Positions 47,072-60,136 of a stretch of DNA of 64,000 bases are shown piece by piece. A program made the position numbers and the translations under genes. Each line of letters opens with the position of its first letter. Position 1 is the stretch's first letter. Source of the DNA: Populus alba (lineage: Eukaryota; Streptophyta; Magnoliopsida; Malpighiales; Salicaceae); contig NC_133285.1 in assembly GCF_005239225.2 (NCBI RefSeq), positions 504,260 through 568,259 of the forward strand. Direction: 5' to 3'. The notes under the pieces were generated by a model, which worked only from the letters and a program-made list of their open reading frames with translations, had not been told where the DNA came from and ran no database searches.

Positions 47072-47849
47072 TATTTGAAATGCAATCCTTTGCGGGCTAG
47101 ATAATGTTTTTGGAAGAAAAACTCATGCAAGCTTTTCAAATGCGTTCTTGTACAAAAAGAAATCTAACTTAAATCAAAAGGCATATACATGCATGTAAGA
47201 AAATAAATCAAGAATTATCTCTGCCAATAAATGCAAAAAAAATATTAGCATGTCTATTTGATTTACATAGTTGCAAGTTGATTTTTTTTTTTTAGCACAG
47301 ATGAATTAATGTATAGGTGTTATTAACATGTTTTTTGATGGCAAATAAAAAATATAGTCATGAAATAAGAGGTTGATGCTTACATATAATATAATATAGT
47401 GAAGTTCATCTACATTAATAAAAAAAAATATAAGATCTTAAGCTCATTTTAAATGTTGTGTAAAAATAGAATAACATTGTAATTGCTATATTAAAACATC
47501 ATTTTCTTAGTCTTTGTATAATAATTTTTGTGAGGTGGAAGCGGAAGTTTCATATGCAAAGAAAATAATTACAAAAAAAATAAAGATAAGAATAAAAAAT
47601 AGTATAAATTAAAATTAATAATATTACAATACTTGTGGATTCTGATAATTTTAGTGTTGGTTTATTGTTTATTTTTTTGCGTTTTAAAAATGTTTTTTTA
47701 TTTTTTGCTTTAAATTAATTTATTTTTTTAATAATGTGAAATCTTTTTAATGTACTGATATTAAAAATAAATTTTAAAAAATAAAATAATATTATTTTAA
47801 TATATTTTTAAATAAAAAAATCATTACATACAAAACAGAAAATGGATTG
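47072..47849. repeat. AT-rich intergenic repeat (matches 13.33-14.11 kb)
   Basis: It begins ATTTGAAATGCAATCC and proceeds through ATGCAAGCTTTTCAAATGCG and GCATATACATGCATG to AT-rich DNA, in the same order as 13335-14115 and 25450-26215. No gene. Confidence 0.7.
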
Positions 47850-48747
47850 TTATTGATCTCACTGACCAGTCCTGTAAGATTCTTGCAAGAATTTGAAATC
47901 CTGCGCTGGTATAAAAAGGCTTAAGCCAATAGCTGCTTGGGCTTTGTTTTGTAGACATGTTAGAATAGTTTGTTTTTGTTTTGGTTCAATAGAAGGCCCG
48001 ACAAGCCTCGAACAAGAAAGAAACTGATGCGGAGCTGTAATCATTAAAGGAAATTATTGAATATACACAGCCATGAGATAATTAATAAAATCATAAATAA
48101 ATATTCATTTGTTAATATATGTAGAATTTAATTTAATTGCAGAATTGTATCGGCAACTTGTCAATTTTCACCAAGATAATGGGTATATAAAGCTCAGTCA
48201 TATATAATCATTTGTTATAATTAGACTATGTAAAACATTTAGCATATACGATCTATGAACGAACGTACGTCCAAGGAAAAATATGATGCTCCAAAAAAAC
48301 AGCAAAACATGTTGCTCAGATAATGACATGAGTCAAAACAGACTGTAAAGAGTAGATCCGATCACTGCATTCAGGCATCTATTATACAAGAGCTAGCAGG
48401 GACAAATAAATGGAGTTAACAAATATCTTCTACATATTTCAAGTGGGGATTTGCTTAATTATAAGATGAGTGCTTAATTATAAGATGAGTGATGATTTCA
48501 ATTTAACCTAGACGTACAGAGAGGTAGACTTAATATGATGCTCATATATATTGATACTAGCTATCATGCACAAGAAAAGTCTGTATTATTAAAATTACAT
48601 ACAATGTCACACTAAAATATTACAAAGACATGTAGTGTGCTAAAACAAAACAAAAGAAAAAAAGTTCATCCAAAATTAAGAAATTCTATAAACGCATGCT
48701 CTTGGAGGCTCTCGTTAAAGCTCCATGTGAGCTCGAAGTTGACTTTT
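47850..48747. repeat. 3'-flank module, shortened
   Basis: TATAAAAAGG stretch at about 47910. The decayed-gene part is deleted (jump near 48300), and a short tandem duplication (GCTTAATTATAAGATGAGT twice) lies near 48460. It ends in the 3' UTR of the orphan exon. Confidence 0.65.
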
Positions 48748-49121
48748 TCAGCGAGAAACTGTGATCTCACCTACATTTGTGTGCCAGCCAAGATTTCGCA
48801 GCTCTAACAAAGAAATCTCGAGACCTCCCAATAATCTCTTGGGAGATAGAAATTCTTGAGACACGAATTTCATTGAAGGTCGAGATTTTGGATTTGAATG
48901 TAAGCAAGAAAATATCAGACTTGCAATGGTACATAAATTCTGTATGACAATCTCATTTGTTGGAGGTGGCAAACGAGGATCTAACACTTCTTTCAGTGTA
49001 ATAGCCTGAGCAGATGGTGATAGGATATCTCCCGGATGCCTTCCCATCAAAATTTCAAGCGCCACAACTCCAAAGCTGTACACATCACATTTCTCTGTCA
49101 CCACCATAGTATAAGCCAACT
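48748..49121 (-). pseudogene. Orphan MIK2-like exon 2, intact
   Basis: A full-length second exon (374 bases): [20 protein letters not shown] through [15 protein letters not shown] and [16 protein letters not shown] to the stop. It has a good acceptor (CAG at 49122-49124) but no matching exon 1. Thirty bases into the intron the sequence becomes the EH block (49155). Unlike its twin at 31878 it has no internal deletion, so the deletion there came after the duplication. Confidence 0.88.
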
Positions 49122-49154
49122 CTGTCCATATACAAAACGAAATTAATATATACA

Positions 49155-52100
49155 GTTAAACAACTCGTAGCACCAAAAATTAAAAAAATGAAGAAAGGGA
49201 ATGCCAACAGTCATAGTGAAGCAGGCAGCTTCAAATAAAATGCAATTTGAGCAATGTGAGTTGAAATGCCAAGAGTCATTGTTTTCTCAAACTACTCAGT
49301 TTTTATTGGTCTCAAGAATTTGCCACTCAAAAGAACAAGCATTCCATCTTTGATCTGGATGCCCCCCAAACATAAGTTTTTTTACCTCAGCAAAATATAA
49401 ATGAAGCAAGGCCATGATGAATAACTTTACAACTATGCAGCATTTCAACACAATCTATACAGCACATACAAAAATTGGCAACCGTGAAAAAAAATGGAGA
49501 GAGAGAGGGAGGGGAAAACCAGATTGCTGCTAGAAAGAACTCCAATTGCCAGAACTCTTTTTGGGAGTTTGATCTTCAGATGAAACCTTAAAGGGGGCAC
49601 TGGAGCCAAATGGATCTCCATCATCAAATGAAGAGAATGCACGCCTGTGGCCAAAATCTTTGGAGCTGTTTATGGAGTCGAACCTTGTAAGCTTTTCTCG
49701 TGGTGAAAAGCCTCCTTCATTCATGCTGAAGGAATCAAATCTCGAGTAATTGTCAAAATGGTCCCCTGCTTCGCTGAACCTTGGAGAGTTGCCAAATCTT
49801 GACATTGGGGAACCTGCAACAGATTCTTCAAAAAATATACTCTTTTTCTGGAAAGTATTCGTTGTTGATGTGGATTCCGTTCTAATTGGCTTTAGACCAA
49901 AATCATCAGATCCAAAGAAATCTCTCTCGTTCTCAGAAGAGTCCTGCTAGATGACACAACCAAATAATTGAGGGCAATGTGAAGAGATATCTCAGACTTT
50001 TATTATTTAATCGATCACTGCAACACCCATCATAGCAGCAGCACCAATCCATAAAATAATTTTAATCAAAATAATTTGTATCTTTAGCATTGTTTGAGCT
50101 CTCTAATAGCACATGGCATCTCTCACAAAGTTCAACTCACTGTATCGACAATGGATATGCATCTGGATATCTCATTGGATGATAAAACCTGAGAACTGCA
50201 CACAGGTATATTTCACAAGACTTGCCAATAGGTTCACTTGGACCAGAGTGCCTATGCACAAAACATGGAAACCTAAGGATAGATGCATGGCCCAAGGTAT
50301 GTGCAAATATGATGGTAATAACAAGAATATGCCTACATTTGTAAAAGCATTCCAGCAATCATGATGTGAGGGTTAAATCAATATAACAGGTGCAATTCCT
50401 TAATGAAGTGATCTATAAAGTGATAACTGCATAGAATGTGCTTCAGCAAGCTACAATTTGAATATCCAACATGTATCCATGCTCAATTGCAGTAGAATAA
50501 AAGAGTGCTTCAGGAATACTGGACTCACCTTGTTGCCTGCAGGGTTAAATCCCCAGACTGAGTCCACATCATCATTTGTGTCAAAGGCACCCCAAGTTGA
50601 ATCATCAAAACTTCTATTGCCAAAAATATAAAGTTCATTATCATCATGAAGTAGGCCAACAATCAGCACTAAAGTAGGAGGCATGCAGGTAAAAGACATG
50701 GAAACAAATTGATTGCTGTACCTGTGGGTATCTATATCTGCTTCAGTATTCTTGGCAAAAACATCAGCAAAGTCTTGAGATGGACTTTCTGAAGCAGCCC
50801 TTCCAGCTGGACTGTCTTGAGGGCTTCTTGCAATTTCATCTTCACTGTGGATATATGCAGATTCACTCTCAAGCACATGGTCTCCAGTAAAAATTCCAGA
50901 CCTCCCATCTCCATTTGACAATGAATCAGGGGTTAAACTACCATCCGCAGGTGCTCTCTCCTTTTGACCTGGAGCACTTTTCACATCAACAGTGAGCTCC
51001 TTGGAAAACCCTGAAAGTGGAAATGATATGTTGCATAGATAAATTCGAACTAATAATTGTACAATATTCTTGAGAAAAATCCACTCAATTCATGGCATTT
51101 ATTGGGGATTGGAAAGGCAAAAGGAAGCATGAGGTGTGATAAATAGTTCAATGTAGGGAAGGTAGAGAGCATACCTTCATCTTCAAACTTATCCCAATCT
51201 TCATCCCAAGTAGCAGCACCCTCTTGAATTCCTGGTTGCCAGCCTTGAGAATCACAAATGTAAATCAATTATGACGGGAACCATAACATATATTAATTCA
51301 TTCAGGAGTTAATGGAATTAATCAAATTCAAACAAAATATTCCACGCACTGAACAATAAACCAAAAAAATCCAGTAAGCAAAACATACAAAAAGAGATTA
51401 TTCACACTAAAAGAGAGCAAGCAAGCATACAAAAGTAACGTTTCCCTTCTAATCCAGTGACAATACCGAATTGGCAATCTAAACCTCAAAATTGCCATTT
51501 CGAAGCTCAATTATCCAGTCTAGCAGATAACAAGTTCAACTATAGCAATGAAAGAAAATGTGGAGATGAAGAAGCGCACAGGCAGGCAGGCACTGACGAG
51601 TTGCGCAAAGTAATAGCACGCCTTTCCCTTCCATTTCAGCGAAAATTGTGCGGTAAATCACCAATTCTAAGTCCCCGAATTTGCTCAAATTATCTAATCT
51701 AGAGAGTAACACTTGCAGCAAACATTAAAAAAAGAAGAAGAACAGACAAGTCGAAACAGAGAGGACATCAAGAAGTACAGTAGTACTGATGGGCAACAAA
51801 GGTTCATAAATGCATGAGGGATTGGCAAAACACCTTTAACATATTCAATATTAACGATGCCCAACAGAATCACTAACACTTTTAATCAATGATATAATCA
51901 AATTAACCGAATTCCCCCATTAACACCACAAATCAAACTTAAACTCAAACTCAAATACCCTTTTCTTCTTACTGCTCTGTGAGCAAATTAGGAAACAGCA
52001 AAGATCACAAGCAAGAGAAAGAAACTCCTTACATTTCAAAAACATTGAAATGCAAAATCCCATTACAACAGCCATACCTATATCCTCATTGAGCTATCAA

Positions 52101-53338
52101 AAGGTCTTCAATTTACAGAGATTCCAAAAACCCTCTTCCCTACTTCTTGTTTGGCAATTCAACAAGTAGGTCCAGGAGAATTGAACCATCCATGAGGCCG
52201 ATTCAACTTCGATTATTAGGGCTTATTTCCCTTATTCGAAATGGGAAACTAATATGAGTAGGAAACCGAGAGGAAGGAGAAGTAGGGGAAGGGAGAAAAA
52301 GGGTGCTGTATTTTGTTTTTTTTTTAAATATTAGAATAAATATTTTGTAACTAAATAGTGGTAAAATAGAAGAGAAACCAACAAGAAGAAGCAATCAAGA
52401 AAGGAGAGTGAAAATGATCAGCAAAGGTAGAAAAGGTTGACCAAAACAAGATAGTCGTCATGGTTTTTTATTACAGTTATTTTTTTAACTTTCAGTTGAC
52501 GACAGAAGGAGAGTGAAAACTATTTTCCCTTACAGGGTTTTAACTATGGTCAGTTCTGTGTTGTCGGAGTTTAGAAGCTGAACCTTGGGTCCCACTTAAT
52601 TGGTGTCCGAAAACAGACTGGATTCGTGGGAGTCTTGCCTGTTTATGGTTGAAACTGAACGATAAACTATAATTGAAGGAGAAAATCTAGGCAACCACAA
52701 TCTCTGCTTGATTAAGCAATAAGCGGGAAGACTGAAAAATCGTTGGTTTCTTTTTTCTTTTTTCAGCCATCTCTGCTGAACAACTTTCTCGCCTTTCTAA
52801 ATTTGTTTGGATTTTAAGTGGGGGTGTAAATTTTAATAATCAAAGGCTCTTGAAATTCTGACTCCGTTTACCGTAAATATTTAGAATGAATTACTCGTAA
52901 TTTTTTTTAGACTGACTTTTGATTTTAAATGTTTTTCTTTAAAATCATAAAACTAGACTTAACTATTTATTATTATCGTGTTAGAAGTAACTTTTAATCT
53001 AAAAAGAGATGATTTATTTATTCTAAACCAAAGACTTTCATGGCATTCTAAGTTTGATCTCAAGATTTGTAAATCAGAACCATAGAACCATCCATCTTAA
53101 ACAAAGTAGTTACTTCAATTTTTTATTTTTTTTTTATGGTGACGGGTGAATTGGATAATGTGTGATGGATATCCAATTTGGATTGAGGACTTGATTAAGA
53201 ATTAGGCAATAGTTGGAGGACTTGACAAGTAATTGCAGAAGTAGACCTGGACAACCCTACAATCTTGTCTTTTAGGGGAGTACTTGCCTTTTGGTTTTGG
53301 ATGATGAGGCCCTTGAGTTGCCACGTTTGTGGGTTCTG
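49155..53338. repeat. Captured EH-gene block, copy 2
   Basis: Same junctions and content as 32265-36418, at a constant offset of 16,891 bases through the exons. Differences are scattered substitutions and small indels (for example in AT runs near 51720 and 52310). The duplicated unit includes the orphan exon on the left and the start of the 3'-flank module on the right. Confidence 0.8.
49530..51243 (-). pseudogene. EH-domain/EPS15-like protein gene, last four exons only, copy 2
   Basis: Exons 51175-51243, 50722-51010, 50529-50613 and 49530-49943 are open with the same splice sites as copy 1. Amino-acid differences from copy 1 are few: SKEL for SNEL, KSAPGQ for KSASGQ, GHRRAF for GHSLAF. As in copy 1, the EH domains and coiled coil that the plant family needs are missing upstream, so it is a truncated gene. 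Whether it is transcribed from the leader-like region at 52.2 kb cannot be seen. Confidence 0.82.
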
Positions 53339-54299
53339 GTAATTCTTGCAATAATTTGAAATCTCGTGCTGATTAGTCTTGCTCGTATAAAAAGGCTTAA
53401 GCCTATAGCTGCTTGGGCTTTGTTTCGTATACATGTTGGAATAGTTTGTTTTTGTTTAGGTTTAATTGAGCGCCCGAAAAGCCTCGAACAAGAAACTGAT
53501 GCGGGGCTGTAATCTTTAAAGAAAATTATTGAATATACACAGCCATGGGATAATTAATAAAATCCTAAATAAATATATTATCCTTGCATTCTAATATAAT
53601 TGCAGAATTGGATCGGCGACTTGTCAATTGTCACCATGATAATTAGACTATGAAAAACATTTAGCATGTACAATCTATGAACAACCGTCCAAGGAAAAAT
53701 ATGATGCTCCAAATAAATTTTTTTCCTAGCTTGTCTAAGAGCATCAGGACAGATGCATATACCCCAAGCTTTTTCTTATTTAAAAATATCATGAAGGGGA
53801 AATTAATGGGATGATCAATCTTATAACAAGGTAAAGAATTTCAACTTTAAGAATTTCAACTTTAAATATTGATGATCAATGTGATATTAATCAAATAGTG
53901 ACAGAAGTCAGAATAAACCATAAAAAGTAGATCCAAACACTACTTCCATGCATCTGTTATACAAGAGCTTGCAGGGACGAAATAATGGAGTTAACAAATA
54001 TCTTCTGCATATTTCAAGTGGGGATTTGCCTAATTATAATATGAGTGATGATTTCAATTTAACCTAGACGTACAGAGAGGTAGACTTAATATGATGCTCA
54101 TATATATTGATACCATCATGCAAAAGAAAAGTGTGCATTATTAAAATTACATACAATGTCACACTAAAATATTACAAAGACATGTAGTGTGCTAAAACAA
54201 AACAAAAGAAAAAAAGTTCATCCAAAATTAAGAAATTCTATAAATGCATGCTATTGGAGGCTCTCGTTGAAGCTCCATGTGAGCTCGAAGTTGACTTTT
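53339..54299. repeat. 3'-flank module, downstream of copy H
   Basis: TATAAAAAGG stretch near 53386, then the decayed-gene part shortened by a deletion after 53830, then the conserved 3' UTR. 53339-53820 matches 36419-36970, so the duplication that copied the EH block extends into it. Confidence 0.7.
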
Positions 54300-57191
54300 T
54301 CAGCGAGAAACTGTGATCTCACCTACATTTGTGTGCCAGCCAAGATTTCGCAACTCCAACAAAGAAATCTCGAGACCTCCCAATAATCTCTTGGGAGATA
54401 GAAATTCTTGAGACACGAATTTCATTGAAGGTCGATTTTTTGGATTTGAATGTAAGCAAGAAAATATCAAACTTGCAATGGTACATATATTCTGTATGAC
54501 AATCTCATTTGTTAGAGGTGGCAAACGAGGATCTAACACTTCTTTCAATGTAATAGCCTGAGCAGATGATGATAGGATATCTCCCGGATGCCTTCCCATC
54601 AAAGTTTCAAGCGCCACAACTCCGAAGCTGTACACATCACATTTCTCTGTCGCCACCATAGTATAAGCCAACTCTGTCCATATACAAAATGAAATTAATA
54701 TATATATTTAAAAGAGAGTTTGCTTTAGTTTTGCGGTGCATGAGTGGTAAATATGGATGTTAAGAAGAAATATTTTTACCTGGGGCAATGTACCCATAGG
54801 TACCAGCAAGTACAGTATGGTTGGACGAATCAGGATCGAGAAGTCTAGCCACACCAAAATCAGCAACAAAAGACTTGGATTCTGAATTCAACAGAACATT
54901 GCTGCTTGATATGTCTCGATGAACAATTGGCGGGTTGCAATCATGATGCAAGTAAGATAATGCGTGAGCAATGTCTTTGATGATGCGTGCTCTTTTCATC
55001 CACTTCAATTCCACAGCTCCAACATCATTTCTCAAGGCACAAAACAAGCTTCCCTTTTCCATATACTCGTAAACAAGAAACATGCAGCGCTGGTGCAAAC
55101 AGAATCCATAAAGCTTTACAATGCTCCTGTGACGTATTTGTGTGAGCACTTCCACCTCATTTTTGAAACTCTTGTCAAAAGCCGGCTCCTCTGCCTCTCG
55201 ACGATGAAGTTTCTTCAAGGCAACTAATTTCCCACTTGGAAGTTGTGCTCGGTAGACACTCCCATAACCACCGGTTCCGATACAATATCTGAGGTCAAAG
55301 TTCTCGGTCGCTGTAATGATGTCTTCGTATGCAATCGTCCCATCATAATTCCATACGGAAAACAAGTCTCCATTCTTTGATGATGCTGGCTCACGTTGGG
55401 TAGCCTTGCGTCGAGACAGATAACAACATCCGAGGCACAAGAGACAAAGTGAAATGGTGGTGATAGGAAGAAATATCTTGATGGAATGAATTATTTTGTT
55501 GTCTTTTGAAAGTAACAAGTAGGTTTGTGAAGGTGGGGAGTAAATAGATGGACAACGTGATAAATCAGGGTTTAAATCTTTATTGCCCTCAAATGCAGTA
55601 TCTTGAAAAAATTCAGGATCGTTAGTAATTTTCCCACGACGAAGTAAATCACATAGTGTGAAATAAAAATTAAAGGGAAATGGCAAAGGGAAGGGAACAG
55701 GGCCTGAGAGGTTATTGTAACGAAAATTCACATATATTAAAGAGTGCAAATCATATATTTCGGAGGGTATCTCTCCACTTAAATTATTGAAGCTCAAATC
55801 TAGGTAGGCCAAATTTTTACAATACTTCAAAGATGAAGGGATGGATCCGTTGATTTGATTGTGAGAGAGGTATAGAGTTCTCAAGCTTGTTAAATTGTCT
55901 AACGAAAAAGGAATCAAACTAGTGATTTGGTTGTAGGAAAGATCTAGAAGAATCAAATTGGATAAAAGGCTCAAAGTTGAAGGAATCGAACCACTAATAT
56001 TGTTTGAACTCAAATATAATTCCTCCAAATTTGTCAAGTTCTGTATTTCTAAAGGGATGGATCCGTTGATTTGGTTGTGAGAGATGTGTAGCTTTCTCAA
56101 GTTTGTTAAATTGCCTAATGAAAAAGAAATCAAATTAGTGATTTGGTTGTAGGAAAGATCTAAAAAAAATCAAAATTGGATAAAAGACCCAAGTTGAAGG
56201 AATCGAACCACTGATATTGTTTGAATTCAAATATAATTCATTCAAATATGTCAAGTTCTGTATTTCGAAGGATGGATCCGTTGATTTGGTTGTGAGAGAG
56301 GTTTATCGTTGTCAAGCTTGTTAAATTGCCTAACAAAAAAGGAATCAAACCGGTGATTTGGTTAAAGGAAATATCTAAATCTTCAAGGTTCGTCAAATTT
56401 CCTACTTCCAAAGGAATGAATCCATTGATTGCGTTGCTAGAAAGGATCAAAGACCTCAACTTGGCTAACCTACCCAATGTTGGAGGGATTGGACCATAAA
56501 GTACATTGTAACTCACGTCCAAAATCTCTAGATTTCTCATCTTCCCTATTTCTCTTGGGAGGGCACCTTCGAGACTATTAAGATCCATAAGTAAATGCGT
56601 TAGATTGTCCAAGTGACAAAGTGCCGAAGGGATTGGGCCGCTGAAGCTGTTATCAGACAAGCTCAAAGTAACAAGATTTTTAAGATTGCCTAGTTCTGGA
56701 GGGATGGAATTGTAGAAATAATTGGAAGAAAAATCAAGCTCAACCAATCGGCTGAGATTTCCAAGTGAAGACGGTAACTCACCTGCCAGATAATTTGAGG
56801 ACAGGTCGAGGTATCTGAGTTGTGGGAGGATAGAAATTTGAGGCGGGATGCTCCCACTGAGCTCATGGCTGGGCAGGTGGAGACGGACAAGGTTTAAGAA
56901 GCAAGAAAAGTTCATCTTTGCAAACTTATTTCCCACCTTGAGGAACCATGGTGGGGGGGAAATCTCAGTGATGCTTCCAGCCCGATCACAGACTATTGCC
57001 CAGTCCAGTTTGCAGCGATGTGAGGTGAGGTTGCTGTAGTCACTCCACCATCCACTCTCAAGCAAAGCCTTGCCTTCTGATGCTAGGAAGGCCGAGTCAT
57101 CAAGTGCAGCCACAGATACAAAAATACAGGACAAGAAAAATGAGATGCTTAAAATTGCAAGAAGTTTTGGCTCATAATCAATGGACGCCAT
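54300..57191 (-). pseudogene. MIK2-like LRR receptor kinase, copy H, frameshifted in the LRRs
   Basis: Exon 1 is 54780-57191 and exon 2 is 54300-54673, with a 106-bp intron. The first 317 or so codons (signal peptide to LRR) are open from 57191. A net loss of two bases near 56268 (TTTCGAAGGATGG for TTTCTAAAGGGATGG) and a gained base near 56170-56190 leave the two halves in different frames. From 56133 leftward the remaining LRRs, membrane helix and RD kinase are open and exon 2 is intact. In the LRR cap three single-base insertions change CNWTGIVC to CKLDWAIVC without net shift. It is almost complete, so sequencing error should be excluded, but as given it is a pseudogene. Confidence 0.82.
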
Positions 57192-59264
57192 GTTTGTGTC
57201 TAATGCTTCCCTTCAATGATAATGCTAAATTTATTAATGAAGGGCATGGCATCAATTCCCATGGACTCGTTCCAAGTCAAGATCGTCTGGTCTTTCACGT
57301 GTACCTTTCTCGCGTTGTGATTAAGAAAAAGGCTTACAAATCACCAATAGTGGATTTTGGAAATTAAGAAGGCCAATCAGTTAATTCTATTCTCCCTGAT
57401 TTTCATGGAAAGAGACCGAGTAGAAAAATAATGCTAATACATCCTAGTATCCTGATCATCGGACGTGCCATTAATTTTTGGATTAGATCCTTAGTCAATC
57501 CGTATTGCCCATGTCTTGTAGATTTAAGTTGAAATAGTGAAAACATTATCAAACATGCATGATTAAGAAAAATAATGCTAGTACATAGTAGAAAAATATG
57601 GTTAGGTTGGACTCAACTTGTAGGCTAGGACAAGCTGATTATTAGTCTATATTGACGTGCAAGATCAGTCGGGTGCGCGTGCGCGCGGGGGCGAAAAGTG
57701 ACGATCTTGACTCAAACTACTTCAAGGAAAGTTTGCCCATTGCATGCTCTTGGAAGCAACCGGATTATTGTAACATGTACTAAAAAGGGGATGAGTGTTT
57801 TACTGTGGCAATCCACAGTAAAATACTGATCACTATGTCTTAGGTTTTTTTTAAATTATCTTATATTTTTTAGTTTTTTTTAATGCATTTCAGGATTTTT
57901 TTTTTCTTCTTTCATTATTTTTTTTATTTTAACAAAAAAAAAATTGTTTAATTTAGTTTATTAATATTAAATTTTTTTTATTTAGTTATCAAACTTTCAT
58001 GAAACGTTTGATGAGTTTAACGGGTTAACCTGGTTTAACAAGTTAACTTAGAAAAAACAATTTTGCTTTTTTTTTTTTTTAGTTTAGTTTGTTAATATTA
58101 AATTTCTTTCTATTTAGTTATTTGACTTTCATGACACATATCTCGAGTTTCATGGGTTAAAACTGGTTTCACGGGTGAACCCAGTTGATTCTAGGTTGAC
58201 CCGTCAATTTTTTTTTTTGTTTTTTATTTTCATAAAAAAAAAAAATTTTGTTTAATTTTGTTTGTTAGTGTTAATTTTTTTATTTAGTTATCAGACTTTC
58301 ATTACACAAATCATGAGTTTAACGGGGTTAACATGATTTGACGAGTTAACCTAGATTTTTTTTCTTTTTTTCATTTTAATTAATTTTTTTTCGTTTATTT
58401 CAGTTTGTTAACGTTCACTTTTTTTTATTTAGTTATCAGACATTAATGACACGGATCCCGGGTTTAATGGGTTAACCTAATTTAACGAGTTAACCTGAAA
58501 TTATTTTTTTTGCTTTTTTTTATCTTTTTTAATTATTTTTTTTCGTTTAGTTTAATTTGTTAATTTAAATTTCTTTCTATTTTTTTTTACTTCTTAGAGG
58601 GTTTTTTCTTTTTTAATTAATTTAGTTTATTAATATTAAATTTTTTTTCTATGTAGTTCAATGCCTTTAGTTTTTCTTTTTCTTTTTCTTTTTGTTTTTT
58701 ATGTCTTTGACTATGGATTGCACAGTGCAGTTCACGGTGAAAAGGCTGATGCCTTTAGTTTTTTTTTCTTTTTTTTTTAATTAATTTTTTTTGTTTAATT
58801 TAAATGGTTAATGTTAAATTTTTTTTCTATTTAGTTATCAAACTTTCATGACACGGATTCCGGGTTTGACGGGTTAACCTGGTTTGACGAGTTAGCCCGG
58901 TTAATTCTGGGTTAATCCATTAATTTGTTTTTTTTTTCTATTTAATTATCAAACTTTTATGACGTGAATCTAAGGTTTGACGGGTTAACCTGGTTTGAAG
59001 GTGGTGAAATTGTTGAGTGAAATTTCATGTTCTCATTTTCACCAGTCAACTCACACTGTTCAAGTTCCATTTTATTTGACGCTTCTTCACCATGACAGTT
59101 GGCATTGCATTTCTTCAGTTCTTAATTTTTGGTGCTATGAATTGCTTAACAGTGTAAGCTAGACAATAAACACCGGTTTTGGACTTTCTCTACACCACAA
59201 CTACATCAGTCTTTCAAGATTACAGGTTCGATCCCTTCAGAAATTGGGAATTTGAAGAATTTGT
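57192..59264. repeat. Duplicate of 18.27-20.34 kb: receptor 5' flank and GGGTTAACC repeats
   Basis: Follows 18267-20341 at an offset of 38,923-38,925 bases, with differences mostly in the length of T runs. It holds the receptor upstream region, the GC-rich GTGCGCGTGCGCGCGGG stretch near 57675, the hairpin near 57800 and the repeat array 57.85-59.0 kb. No gene. Confidence 0.8.
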
Positions 59265-59483
59265 ATGGACTTTCTCTACATCTCTGGTTCCATTCCTTTT
59301 TCATTAGACAATTTAAGAAACTTTGCATTTCCATACCTTTCTTACAACCAAATCAACGGATCCATCCCTTTAGAAATATGGAACTTGGCAAAATTGGAAA
59401 CATTAGATCTTAGTTCAAACAATATCAGTGGTTCCATTCATTCCAGAGCAGGCAGTTTAACCACTGAGCTCATGGTTGGGTAG
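59265..59483 (+). pseudogene. Plus-strand MIK2-like LRR fragment, duplicate copy
   Basis: Encodes the same LRRs as 20342-20560 (SIPFSLDNLRNFAFPYLS, SIPLEIWNLAKLETLDLS) with one silent change. It lies in the 3.1-kb segmental duplication, so it adds no independent evidence of function. Confidence 0.75.
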
Positions 59484-59527
59484 TTTGAGTCAAGATTGTC
59501 AGTATTGGGAGAGCAACCAGACATGGT

Positions 59528-59884
59528 TTAATGTCCTGGAAAAATATCAGCCACATTAGCATGCCTATGGTAATAAGAAGAAGGCCCATTTCTGTTTCTA
59601 CAAGAAAACACAATTAATGTCAGTGTTGGATTAACTCGATGATTATGGAAGGACCATCTTTTTTGGAATATTGATGATGCTCTTTTGTAGTGACTTTTCT
59701 TTGCAATTTGATAGGTGGGGCAGTAAACTCCAGCACAAGCACCGTAGCCCTCTGGTAATGTCAGAAAATACTTTTGTTTAAATTTCCGAAATCTATTGCA
59801 TTTGATGAGCACCATGCCCATATATAAACTTCTTCGGGGAAAATAAAATAAAGAAGCAGGCATTATGTGGGGCAGTAAACTCAA
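59528..59884 (-). other. Repeated open stretch of unknown nature, duplicate copy
   Basis: Same 118 codons as 20605-20961. The segmental duplication continues to about 60136 (CTATGAGTACTTTCACTATT), where the two copies part. Not recognised; see the first copy. Confidence 0.3.
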
Positions 59885-60136
59885 GTGAAGAAAACAATAC
59901 GAGCACCATACCCTATATCTAGCATTCCAAAATACAGAAGGAATGATCTTTTTTACTTTTCCTCGGAAAAAGCCGAATCAGCTTCAACATTCCTTTATTA
60001 TTCCAGGAATAGCTATCTTTTTACTAAAACTAACCATAACACAGGTTACTGTGCACTGTAAGTGAATTTACTATGAAGTGTACTATCACATTCTGTAGCG
60101 CGAAATAATATAGACTATGAGTACTTTCACTATTCA

